In this document: positions 53,527 through 61,253 of the stretch, in pieces
Layout of the letters: the number at the start of each line of letters is the position of its first letter
Numbering within the stretch: the stretch's first letter is position 1
Assembly (NCBI GenBank): GCA_964466195.1
Contig: CAYXMQ010000013.1
Span: forward strand, 1 to 64,000
Direction: 5' to 3'
DNA length: 64,000 nucleotides
Origin: PFJX01 sp964466195
GTDB lineage: Bacteria; Pseudomonadota; Gammaproteobacteria; Burkholderiales; Thiobacillaceae
Notes under the pieces: model-generated
What the model was told of the DNA's origin: nothing
The model's input: the letters and a program-made list of their open reading frames with translations, nothing else
Database searches by the model: none
Position numbers and translations under genes: made by a program

Positions 53527-54141
53527 TTACTGATACAGCGATTCAAAGTAGGCCTGAACCTGGGCAGCATTCCAATTCACGCCAGTTGGATCGTACATGC
53601 CGCCACCGATCGTGGCATTGAACATGGCCACCACCTGCGCCGTCGTCAATGGGAAGTTCGGCGCATATTCAATGGCGTTAAGGTAGGAGGCAACCGCAGC
53701 GCGTCCAAGCGGCAGATTTAGCGGTTTGTAGAGGACGTCGGTGTCTTCGGTGTTGGCCAGCACTTGCTGAAAAGTGGCAACAGAACCTGTAGCACTGCCG
53801 GGCTTGATGATTTTGCTGTCGCTGGTTCTTATCCAGTAGGTATCCGAGAAGCCGACACTGGTAAAGAGAACCGTTTTATTCACTACGGTACTTGTTTTGG
53901 TTATCCAGGTGGTTGGCGATGCGCCCAGTGTATTGCAGGTTACCGGAGCTCCATGAGAGGACACATTGCCGGAAATCTGCCCGGAAATCGTGCAGTTGTA
54001 CGGTGCGGCGCCCAGCACGGGGCGGCTGAGCAAGGTTCCGATGACGATGGGCGCGGCCAAGCCGCCTTTGGCCAGACGGCGACGCTGTTCGTCGATTTTC
54101 GGACGAGCATCTGGGGCGTTGGGTTCGATCGGTGTGGTCAT
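53527..54141 (-). CDS. Candidate substrate protein of the HprK-related kinase A cassette
   Basis: The 204-residue protein starts MTTPIEPNAPDARPKIDEQ with GGAAGGAAA upstream. A basic RRRLAKGG, a hydrophobic stretch (LAAPIVIGTLLSRPVLGA) and a possible signal-peptidase site resemble a Tat-like signal or a membrane anchor with a short cytoplasmic extension. The rest carries CTISGQISGNVSSHG, two Cys residues and many Thr, Ser and Asn. I do not recognise the family by function; small RRR-KGG proteins of this form occur near HprK-related kinase A genes (recollection). The local base composition is poorer in GC than the neighbours. Its own sigma-54-type promoter and enhancer element lie upstream. Confidence 0.75.
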   Translation of the reverse strand: MTTPIEPNAPDARPKIDEQRRRLAKGGLAAPIVIGTLLSRPVLGAAPYNCTISGQISGNVSSHGAPVTCNTLGASPTTWITKTSTVVNKTVLFTSVGFSDTYWIRTSDSKIIKPGSATGSVATFQQVLANTEDTDVLYKPLNLPLGRAAVASYLNAIEYAPNFPLTTAQVVAMFNATIGGGMYDPTGVNWNAAQVQAYFESLYQ

Positions 54142-54173
54142 GTCGTGGTTTCCTTCCGTGTACGCGTTTACCA

Positions 54174-54189
54174 AGCAATTAACAGGCCA
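54174..54189 (-). promoter_or_regulatory. Sigma-54 (-24/-12) promoter candidate for the substrate gene
   Basis: On the minus strand, TGGCCTGTTAATTGCT has GG at 54188-54187 and GC at 54176-54175, the required 12-base offset, and matches TGGC and TTGCT of the consensus exactly. Transcription would start near 54164, leaving a leader of about 23 bases with a good Shine-Dalgarno before the ATG at 54141. Confidence 0.65.
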
Positions 54190-54237
54190 AGAAATAAGTT
54201 TCGTATAAACAAAGAGTTGAAAAATCCGGTCGGATGA

Positions 54238-54256
54238 ATTGTAAAAAATTCCGACG
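54238..54256 (-). promoter_or_regulatory. Upstream activating element of the substrate gene (TCGGAATTTTTTACA)
   Basis: TCGGAATTTTTTACA (54254 down to 54240) matches the element before the PEP-CTERM gene in 14 of 15 positions and has the same orientation relative to the gene. Its centre is about 60 bases from the -24 GG here and about 70 bases there, a difference of 11 bases, so both place the element on the same helix face. Confidence 0.55.
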
Positions 54257-54264
54257 TTTGCTCG

Positions 54265-55341
54265 TCAGTTTGGTTCCCGTTCCCGACGCCTGGCCTGATG
54301 CCACAAGTGCGGCAGCAGCAGCTGCCATGGCATGCGCAGGTAATGGCTGCGGACATACAAGGCCAACTGGGCGAGACGAGGCCAACGCCCTTGGCATGAG
54401 GCGTGCGCCGAGGCGAGTCCGGCATCGAACAGCCGCCGCATCAGCGGGCGTTGCCAGGCGGGCGGGCGGGACGGGCAGGCGGCGATGACGTGCGCCGGAA
54501 TCGGCGTATGCAGCCAGCGTCGGCAACAATCGAGCGCGTAATACAGCGGACGCCCCAGATTCAGGATATGCGCGCGTTGCAGCAGTGTCGGCCAGAAATC
54601 CGGTAACGACGAGTAATGGCGCAGCAGGGCATCGAGGTCGACCAGGTCGCGCAGTCCATGGCCCCATTCGCCTTCGTGAAACAGATGGCAGGCGGAATGC
54701 AGAACCAGATCGGTCTCGGCCGGAATGCCCAGCCCGGGCGGGTCGGCTAGAGCTTTTGCGGCTGCCAGGATCGGAGCGGCTTGCGTGCGGATGCGCGCGG
54801 TTTCGGGCAGCAGGTTGTGATGCACGTCCAACACGGTGCCGCGGCGAATGTGGGTCATCGGCGGCAGTTCATGCATCCAGGTCCGGTAATAGCGTTGATC
54901 GTAGTTGTCCTGTTTCTGCGTATGCCAGCCCGCCAATAGCAACGCGCCTTCGGCCTGGCCGAGCTGTGCGCGCGGCACCAGAATGTCGATGTCGCTGAAC
55001 AGGCGGCCCGCGGCCGGCGGCAAGTCGGCGATGGCATAGGCTGCACCTTTGAGCAGCAACACCGGGCCGTCGAGTTCGGCCAGCGCGTGCGCCACGCGGC
55101 GCGCTTCCCAGCGTACCGCCTGGCGCTGTTTGGCCGCTACGCTGCGTGCGGCGGTCAGGTGCGGCAGCACCGCGCTTGGGACTCGGCTGTCCAGCCCCAG
55201 GCTTTCCGCCTGCACCGCCAGGCGGGCCAGGAGTCCCGCCGCGCCGGCCTGGCGCAGCAGCCGATCCCAGCCGCTCAGGTCGAGCGTCGCCATTTCGGCG
55301 GGGTTGCGCAGCACCGCGAGCAAGGGTTGGCAACGGCTCAT
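54265..55341 (-). CDS. Nucleotidyltransferase-fold protein of the HprK-related cassette
   Basis: The 358-residue protein belongs to the uncharacterised nucleotidyltransferase family (NTP_transf_5 type). LLKG (about 96-99) precedes the metal-binding GRLFSDIDILVP (about 113-124), the usual Gly/Ser...Asp-x-Asp core of pol-beta-like transferases. Later parts are helical with many Trp, Arg and Leu. It overlaps the kinase gene by 4 bases, so the three cassette genes are probably cotranscribed. The transferred group and target are unknown. Confidence 0.85.
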   Translation of the reverse strand: MSRCQPLLAVLRNPAEMATLDLSGWDRLLRQAGAAGLLARLAVQAESLGLDSRVPSAVLPHLTAARSVAAKQRQAVRWEARRVAHALAELDGPVLLLKGAAYAIADLPPAAGRLFSDIDILVPRAQLGQAEGALLLAGWHTQKQDNYDQRYYRTWMHELPPMTHIRRGTVLDVHHNLLPETARIRTQAAPILAAAKALADPPGLGIPAETDLVLHSACHLFHEGEWGHGLRDLVDLDALLRHYSSLPDFWPTLLQRAHILNLGRPLYYALDCCRRWLHTPIPAHVIAACPSRPPAWQRPLMRRLFDAGLASAHASCQGRWPRLAQLALYVRSHYLRMPWQLLLPHLWHQARRREREPN

Positions 55342-56243
55342 GCCGCCAACTCCGCAAACACCCGCAGCGCGTCGTCCAGGTTCGAATACGTGAAGTCATA
55401 GCATTCGCAGGCATCCATCAGCGCGGCGTTGAGCTCGAACCCGAGACCGCCCAGCAAGCTGTAATTGAATGCGTGGCTGGCCGTGTGCAGGAACGCGTCG
55501 GCGCGCGAATGCGGGCTCAGACGCGCCGCGGTGTTTTCCTTGCTCCAGCGCGGGAACACGACCCAGGCCGGGCGCGCTTTCTGGTCGACGCGGGCGACGC
55601 TGTCGGCGCTGGGTTGCAGGTGCGCTACCGTGCCCTTGTGCGTGTCGCGGGCGGGCGCGCCGATCACCGCGTCGGGAAAGGCGCGTTGGATCACGGCTAT
55701 GGAGGCGTTTTTCAGACTGACCGGGCGGGCGAGGCCGACCAACCGGCCGTCGTCGCGATCGACCAAGGTGATTTCATCGGACAGCAGCCGCCAGCCGGAC
55801 AGCATCAACGCGGCGGTCAGCGTGCTTTTTCCAGCGCCGGGGTCGCCCGGCAGCACGACGGCGCGGCCGTTCTTCTCCAGCACGGCGGCGTGCAGCATCA
55901 GGTAATGGTGGGCATGGCCGGCCACACACCAGTTCAAGCCCCATTCCAGCAGCGCGAAAGCGTGGTTGGCCGGCAGCGGCTTGAACGGCGAATGGCCGTC
56001 GTGCCAGAAATTGATCTGCGGTCGCAGCCAGCGGCGCAACCCGGCAGGCGGGCCGACACGGACATGAAAGTCGCAGAATTCGCCGTCGGCCAGCGGGAAG
56101 TCGGCATAGAGCCGCAACAAACCGTCGGCAATCAGCGGCATGGGGCTGTGGATGCGGGTCACGAACGGGCCGGTGCGCAATACCAGGCTGTTGTCGGCAA
56201 GACGTTGGCGCAGCTGCGCCGGCGCCAGTTCGCCCAGCTTCAT
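55338..56243 (-). CDS. HprK-related kinase A
   Basis: The 301-residue protein resembles the C-terminal domain of HPr kinase/phosphorylase. Walker A is GDPGAGKST (about 133-141) followed by LTAALMLSGWRLLSDEITLV, as in HprK, where an Asp after the P loop is catalytic. The N-terminal 130 residues are specific to this subfamily. No HPr or PTS gene is nearby, so the substrate is not expected to be HPr; the small protein encoded at 53527 is the candidate. The gene overlaps the PqqD-like gene by 4 bases. Confidence 0.87.
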   Translation of the reverse strand: MKLGELAPAQLRQRLADNSLVLRTGPFVTRIHSPMPLIADGLLRLYADFPLADGEFCDFHVRVGPPAGLRRWLRPQINFWHDGHSPFKPLPANHAFALLEWGLNWCVAGHAHHYLMLHAAVLEKNGRAVVLPGDPGAGKSTLTAALMLSGWRLLSDEITLVDRDDGRLVGLARPVSLKNASIAVIQRAFPDAVIGAPARDTHKGTVAHLQPSADSVARVDQKARPAWVVFPRWSKENTAARLSPHSRADAFLHTASHAFNYSLLGGLGFELNAALMDACECYDFTYSNLDDALRVFAELAA

Positions 56244-56542
56244 GCTGCCGGCTCCGCGAATTCGAGTCGAGCCAGTTCGCCCAGTATGTCGGCCAGCGCA
56301 GTCTGGGCCGCCGCCTGATCCACTTCGGCAGCATCGGCCAGCAGCGCGGCCAAGCTGGATTCATCGCTGGGCATCGTCATCAAGCGCAATAAAACCAGTG
56401 TGGCGGCCTCCGAGAAACGATGCGTGTCGCCCGCCGCGCCATGAAAAAATACGTGCTCGCCATCCCATGCGCGGTGATGCAAATCGGCTTCCAGGGGGAC
56501 GCGCCAGAGGCGGGCGGCGGAGTGAGAAATCGGGAGCGCCAT
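56240..56542 (-). CDS. PqqD-family peptide chaperone of the HprK-related (HPr-rel-A) system
   Basis: The 100-residue protein matches the PqqD fold pattern: an N-terminal beta part (HHRAWDGEHVFFHGAAGDTHRFSEAATLVLLRL) and C-terminal helices (LAALLADAAEVDQAAAQTALADILGELARL). PqqD-like proteins present a precursor peptide to a modifying enzyme. It is the first gene of the cassette, with 4-base overlaps onward, and lies 34 bases after prmC in the same direction. No separate promoter is evident. Confidence 0.83.
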   Translation of the reverse strand: MALPISHSAARLWRVPLEADLHHRAWDGEHVFFHGAAGDTHRFSEAATLVLLRLMTMPSDESSLAALLADAAEVDQAAAQTALADILGELARLEFAEPAA

Positions 56543-56576
56543 CGTTGTTAACAGTGATCAAGCCGGAGCGAGTGTA

Positions 56577-57461
56577 TCAGCCCGCTTGATGCCCTGATTC
56601 ACCCGGCCAACAGCCGCCGCTGACCCGATCCAGGCCGGCCAGATCGCGCAGACAGAACACCTGCTCGAAGCCCTGTTGCCGCAGCAGTGCATTGACGGCG
56701 GCGGCTTGGTCGCAACCGTGCTCCAGCAACAGCCAGCCGCGTTCGGCTAGATGGGCGGGCGCGCCGGCGACGATCAGACGCAGGTCGCGCAGTCCGTCGT
56801 CGCCGGCGGCCAGCGCCTGGTGCGGCTCGAAGCGCAGATCGCCCGCCTCCAGATGCGGATCGGCGGCGGCAATGTAGGGCGGGTTCGAGACGATGATGTC
56901 GAAAATCCTTACACCCAGCTCCGCGTACCAGTTGCCGGCAATGCAACGCACGTTGTCGGCGCCGAGTCGGCGCGCATTGTCTTCTGCGACCGCCAGGGCC
57001 GCGGGCGAGGACTCCACGGCGACGACTTCCGCCTGCGGACGCTGCCGCGCCAGGGTAATGGCGATCGCGCCGCTGCCGGCGCCGAGGTCGAGAATGCGGC
57101 AGGGACTTTGCTCGGGTACGCGTTGCAGCGCGGCCTCGACCAGAAGTTCGGTGTCCGGACGCGGAATCAGCACCGCCGGGGTGACCTTGAAGGCGAGGCC
57201 GAAAAACTCGCGCTCGCCCAGGATGTAGGCGACCGGCTCGCCGGCCACACGGCGGGCGATCAGGCGGGCGATGGCGTCGCGTTGGGCCGACGTCAACGTG
57301 TCGCGGTCGTGCGCGATCAGCCAGGCGTGATCCACCCTGAGCGCGTGCGCCAGCAGCACGCGGGCTTCGATACGGGCTTCTCTCCCCGCCAGCGCCAAGG
57401 CGGCGGCGAGTTGCCGCGTCGCCTCGGCCAGCAGCGCGGCGACGGTGTCCGCTGCGCTCAT
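56577..57461 (-). CDS. prmC: Release factor glutamine methyltransferase PrmC
   Basis: PrmC methylates the Gln of the GGQ motif in release factors RF1 and RF2. The 294-residue protein has an N-terminal helical domain (EARVLLAHALRVDHAWLIAH), SAM-binding ILDLGAGSGAIAITLARQRP and the catalytic NPPY in IIVSNPPYIAAADPHL. The start ATG at 57461 overlaps the prfA stop as ATGA; the longer open frame to 57773 lies inside prfA and is excluded. Confidence 0.95.
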   Translation of the reverse strand: MSAADTVAALLAEATRQLAAALALAGREARIEARVLLAHALRVDHAWLIAHDRDTLTSAQRDAIARLIARRVAGEPVAYILGEREFFGLAFKVTPAVLIPRPDTELLVEAALQRVPEQSPCRILDLGAGSGAIAITLARQRPQAEVVAVESSPAALAVAEDNARRLGADNVRCIAGNWYAELGVRIFDIIVSNPPYIAAADPHLEAGDLRFEPHQALAAGDDGLRDLRLIVAGAPAHLAERGWLLLEHGCDQAAAVNALLRQQGFEQVFCLRDLAGLDRVSGGCWPGESGHQAG

Positions 57462-58552
57462 TCTTCGCCGGACAGCGCAGACAACAGCTCGGTCTGGTGC
57501 TCGGCGGTCAGCGCGTTGATCAGTTCGTCCAGGCCGCCTTCCATGATCGCGTCGATCTTGTACAGCGTCAGGTTGATGCGGTGGTCGGTGACGCGGCCTT
57601 GCGGAAAGTTGTAGGTGCGGATGCGGTCGGAGCGGTCGCCGCTGCCGATCAGACTCTTGCGCGTGCTGGCCTCCTTGGCGTGCTGCTCGCGCTCCTGCTG
57701 GTCTTTCAGGCGCGCCGCCAGCACCGACAGCGCTTGTGCCTTGTTCTTGTGCTGTGAGCGGTCGTCCTGGCATTCCACCACCAGGCCGGAGGGCAAATGC
57801 GTGATGCGCACGGCGGAGTCGGTCTTGTTGATGTGCTGGCCGCCGGCGCCGGAGGCGCGGAAGGTGTCGATGCGCAGATCGGCCGGATTGATGTCGATTT
57901 CAGCGGCGGCATCGGCCTCCGGCATGACCGCGACGGTGCAGGCCGAGGTATGGATGCGGCCCTGGGTTTCGGTGTCCGGCACGCGCTGAACGCGATGGCC
58001 GCCGGATTCGAATTTCAGTTTCGAATAGGCGCCGTGGCCGCTGTTGTTGCCAATAATGCGGGCGATGATTTCCTTGTAGCCGCCGACCTCGCCTGCGCTG
58101 GCGGAAACGATTTCCACCTTCCAGCGCTGGCGTTCGGCGTAGCGGGCGTACATGCGGAACAGGTCGCCGGCGAACAATGCGGATTCATTGCCGCCGGTGC
58201 CGGCGCGGATTTCCAGGAAGATATTGCGTGCATCGTTGGGGTCGCGCGGCAGCAACAGTATCTGCAGCTCGGCGTCGAGATCGAGCAGGCGCTGTTTCGC
58301 CAGCTCGATCTCGTCCTGCGCAAACGCTTTCATGTCCGGGTCGCCGAGCAGGCTTTCGGCGGTGGCGAGATCGGCCTGAGCCTGTTGCCAGGCGTGGTAA
58401 TGCGCCACCACCGGCGTGAGTTCGGCGTGCTCCTGGTTCAGCTTGCGGTAGAGCGCCATATCGGCGGTGGCACGCTCGTCGGCCAGCAGACCGTTGATCT
58501 CTTCGAGGCGATCGGCGAGTTGCTGAAGTTTGGTTTGCAGGCTGGGTTTCAT
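57458..58552 (-). CDS. prfA: Peptide chain release factor 1
   Basis: This 364-residue translation release factor reads UAA and UAG. The catalytic GGQ is in RASGAGGQHINKTDSAVRITHLPSG. The tripeptide anticodon-like region lies before it (FESGGHRVQRVPDTETQGRIHTSACTV). It is followed by its modifying enzyme prmC and preceded by hemA, the classic hemA-prfA-prmC order. Confidence 0.97.
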   Translation of the reverse strand: MKPSLQTKLQQLADRLEEINGLLADERATADMALYRKLNQEHAELTPVVAHYHAWQQAQADLATAESLLGDPDMKAFAQDEIELAKQRLLDLDAELQILLLPRDPNDARNIFLEIRAGTGGNESALFAGDLFRMYARYAERQRWKVEIVSASAGEVGGYKEIIARIIGNNSGHGAYSKLKFESGGHRVQRVPDTETQGRIHTSACTVAVMPEADAAAEIDINPADLRIDTFRASGAGGQHINKTDSAVRITHLPSGLVVECQDDRSQHKNKAQALSVLAARLKDQQEREQHAKEASTRKSLIGSGDRSDRIRTYNFPQGRVTDHRINLTLYKIDAIMEGGLDELINALTAEHQTELLSALSGEE

Positions 58553-58575
58553 GTTGGCGAGTGGCGAGTAACAAA

Positions 58576-58612
58576 TAGCAAATAGCGAGTCGCGACGACT
58601 CGCTATTTGCTA
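58576..58612. repeat. 17-bp perfect inverted repeat between hemA and prfA
   Basis: Bases 58576-58592 pair perfectly with 58596-58612 around a 3-base CGA loop; the arms include AGCAAATAGCGAGTCG. The whole 67-base spacer is made of variants of GCGAGTAACAAATAGC, so it looks like a dispersed palindromic element. It has no T tract, so it is not a typical terminator. In mRNA it could stall decay or attenuate hemA-prfA readthrough. Confidence 0.7.
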
Positions 58613-58619
58613 CTCGGCA

Positions 58620-59885
58620 CTAATCACCGTGCAGGTTGTATAGATGCGAGACCAGGCGGGCGAGCTCTTCGCGTTCGTTTTCGCCGGCCTGATTGAGGGC
58701 GTGGCTGGGGTCGTGCAGCAGCTTGTTCATCAGGGAGCGGCTCAGCGCTTCCATGACTGCGGCCGGATTCTCGCCCTTGGCCAACGCCTTCTGCGCTTTT
58801 TCCATCTCGTGTCGACGCAGGCGTTCGCCATGGTCGCGCAGCGAACGGATCACCGGCACGGCCTGGCGGGTGTCCATCCAGTGCATGAATTCGTTGACCC
58901 GCGCCTGGATGATCGCCTCGGCCTGCGTGACGGCGGACTGGCGGCTGTCCTGGCCGGCGCGCACGACTTCGCCGAGGTTGTCGACGGTATACAGGAAAAC
59001 GTCGTTCAACTGGCCGACCTCGGTTTCGATGTCGCGCGGCACCGCCAGGTCGACCATGAACATGGGCCGATGTTTGCGCTGCTTGATGGCGCGCTCGACC
59101 AGGCCCAGGCCGACGATGGGCAGCGGGCTGGCGGTGGAGGTGATGACGATGTCGAACTCGGCCAGCAGTTCGGGCAGATTGTTCAGCGCCGCCGCCTCGC
59201 CGCCGAACTTGTTGGCCAGATCGCGCGCGCGTTCGATGGTGCGGTTGACCACCATCAGCCGGCGCGGCTTGCGCGCGGCAAAGTGGGTGGCGACCAGATC
59301 GATCATCTCACCGGCGCCGATGAACAGCACGGCCTGATCGGAAATCGACGGGAATATCCGTTCCGCCAGCGTCACCGCGGCGGCGGACATGGACACCGTG
59401 CTGGAGCCGATTTCGGTCGCGGTGCGCACTTCCTTGGCGACCGAGAAGGTGCGCTGGAACAGCTTGTTGAGCAGCAAGCCCAGCGTGCCGGCGTCGTGCG
59501 CCTTTTCCGCCGCCTGCTTCATCTGGCCAAGAATCTGGGTCTCGCCCAGCACCATCGAATCGAGTCCGGATGCGACCCGGAAGGCGTGATTCGCCGCTTC
59601 CTGCTGCGGCAACAAATACAGATACGGCTTCACGTCGCGCGGCGGCAGGCCGTGAAAATTGGCCAGCCATTCCGCCACGCCAGCCGGCTCCTGCGTATTG
59701 CAGTAGATCTCGGTGCGATTGCAGGTGGACAGAATCGCCGCTTCGCGCGCGATTTTGCTCGACCCATGATGTGCGCCGGTCACGTCGGACAGCGCACGCG
59801 GGAGGATATCGGGAGGAAAGGCGACCCGCTCCCGAATCGAGACGGGCGCGGTATGGTGGTTAACGCCGCAGGCGAAAAGCTGCAT
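58620..59885 (-). CDS. hemA: Glutamyl-tRNA reductase
   Basis: This is the first committed enzyme of C5 haem biosynthesis; it reduces glutamyl-tRNA to glutamate-1-semialdehyde. The 421-residue protein starts MQLFACGVNHHTAPVSIRERVAF. The catalytic Cys is in ILSTCNRTEIY. Further markers are SGLDSMVLGETQILGQMKQA, the NADPH-binding VLFIGAGEMIDLVATHF and a C-terminal dimerisation helix. It heads the hemA-prfA-prmC group. Confidence 0.96.
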   Translation of the reverse strand: MQLFACGVNHHTAPVSIRERVAFPPDILPRALSDVTGAHHGSSKIAREAAILSTCNRTEIYCNTQEPAGVAEWLANFHGLPPRDVKPYLYLLPQQEAANHAFRVASGLDSMVLGETQILGQMKQAAEKAHDAGTLGLLLNKLFQRTFSVAKEVRTATEIGSSTVSMSAAAVTLAERIFPSISDQAVLFIGAGEMIDLVATHFAARKPRRLMVVNRTIERARDLANKFGGEAAALNNLPELLAEFDIVITSTASPLPIVGLGLVERAIKQRKHRPMFMVDLAVPRDIETEVGQLNDVFLYTVDNLGEVVRAGQDSRQSAVTQAEAIIQARVNEFMHWMDTRQAVPVIRSLRDHGERLRRHEMEKAQKALAKGENPAAVMEALSRSLMNKLLHDPSHALNQAGENEREELARLVSHLYNLHGD

Positions 59886-59936
59886 TTATCCAGAGAATCA
59901 AAGATCTAGGCCGCGCGCATTGTACATATTGCCGGC

Positions 59937-60842
59937 TTACAGGGACTCTGCAGAGTATTCCACCGTCATCCGGTGCGTTTCGCCGGCGGCCACGGTCACC
60001 ACATTCTCCAAGGCATTGGCCGATTCGACACACACCATGCCGCGCCAGCCGTCCGGGCCGAAGTCGCCCATCTTGTCGGCTTTTTCTTCCCAAGGCGTCC
60101 ATACCACGGTGGAGTTCGAGCCTGTTTTGGCGATGACGATACGGCGATTGAAGCCGGGATCAACGATGACGCAGGTGGCTGCCGTGTCGACATACACCCG
60201 GTCGACCTCGCTGTTGAAAGTGACCGCACCGTCCTGGGTTCTACGTGCGGCCTCGCCGACTTTGTCGAGATAAACCGTGTTTTCCAGACCGATGACCTGC
60301 ACATCCACAATGTCGCTGATCTGGAAATAGGTGTGCAGCGCCTCGCCGATCTGTACCGGCGTGTCGCCCAGATTGGTGGTGTTGAGGCTGGCCTTGAGGC
60401 TCTTGCCGACGATGACGTTGAGTTCCAGACGGGTTTGCTGCGGCCACTGGCTGCGGGTCTGATCGTTTTCTTGCAGTGCCAGCGTGATTTCCGTCTCGCC
60501 GCCCGGCAAGGCCGCGCTGTGCGTGACGTCCCACATCACCGTGCGGGCGAAGCCGTGGCCGGGGAAGCCGGCTTCGCTGGCGTGCGCGCCAAACCACGGC
60601 CAGCACACCGGCGCACCGCCGCGGATGGATTTGCCCAGCGCGAACTTGGCGAATTTGGACACCCAGATCACCGGTTCGTCCTGATCTTTCGGGCGGAAGG
60701 TGGTGATGTGCGCACCTTGCAGGCAGATATAGGCGGTGCCGAGCGCATTGTCGATTTCGGCGAACACCAGGCCGTTGGGGCCGTCGATGAATTTGAGTTG
60801 CTCATTGAGGCCAAAACGGGCGTTGAGGTCGGCGAGGGTCAT
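59937..60842 (-). CDS. D-hexose-6-phosphate mutarotase (YeaD-like)
   Basis: This aldose-1-epimerase-superfamily enzyme of 301 residues interconverts alpha and beta anomers of glucose-6-phosphate. Features include GLVFAEIDNALGTAYICLQGAHITTFRP, the region SIRGGAPVCWPWFGAHASEAGFPGHGFART with likely substrate-binding residues, and the His in ALHTYFQISDIVDVQV. It stands alone between hemA and a small membrane protein gene. Confidence 0.9.
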   Translation of the reverse strand: MTLADLNARFGLNEQLKFIDGPNGLVFAEIDNALGTAYICLQGAHITTFRPKDQDEPVIWVSKFAKFALGKSIRGGAPVCWPWFGAHASEAGFPGHGFARTVMWDVTHSAALPGGETEITLALQENDQTRSQWPQQTRLELNVIVGKSLKASLNTTNLGDTPVQIGEALHTYFQISDIVDVQVIGLENTVYLDKVGEAARRTQDGAVTFNSEVDRVYVDTAATCVIVDPGFNRRIVIAKTGSNSTVVWTPWEEKADKMGDFGPDGWRGMVCVESANALENVVTVAAGETHRMTVEYSAESL

Positions 60843-60900
60843 GAAAAGGGCTCCAGTCGGGGTCGATTGATGGGGGTGTCTTGCTGGCTTCGTGCGGGTT

Positions 60901-61248
60901 TCAGGCCGCGAACATTGCGATCCAGTTGGCGCCGATCAAGGCGCTGCAGAGAGCGACGTAGAAGGGGCCGCCGGCCGGGTTGTTGGCTGCGTTCGCCTTG
61001 CCCAGTTTGATCATGAAGACGAGATAGAGTGCGGACGCGATCGCGTTGAACGGCAACCAGACCAGCACTTTGAACCAGATGGCGACGCTGGGGTCCGCCG
61101 TATTGTTCAGCATGCCGTAGACGAACAGCAGGTTGACCGCCACGGCGGCGAACAGGAAGCCGCGCCAACTGCGGAAGCGGGCAAGCGGATCGTCGGCCTG
61201 CTCTGCCGGGTCGGCGGGCGCGGGTTCGCGCGGGTTGAAAACCTGCAT
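60901..61248 (-). CDS. Small integral membrane protein, function unknown
   Basis: The 115-residue protein has an acidic, Pro-rich cytoplasmic start (MQVFNPREPAPADPAEQADD) and three predicted membrane helices (FLFAAVAVNLLFVYGML, IWFKVLVWLPFNAIASALYLVFMI, PFYVALCSALIGANWIAMF). I do not recognise the family. It starts 5 bases after the ilvD stop and is probably cotranscribed with it. Confidence 0.8.
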   Translation of the reverse strand: MQVFNPREPAPADPAEQADDPLARFRSWRGFLFAAVAVNLLFVYGMLNNTADPSVAIWFKVLVWLPFNAIASALYLVFMIKLGKANAANNPAGGPFYVALCSALIGANWIAMFAA

Positions 61249-61253
61249 TTCGC

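Noticed and set aside
58576..58612. Hairpin between hemA and prfA as a rho-independent terminator
   Set aside because: No T tract follows the stem on either strand, and the genes form a conserved operon.
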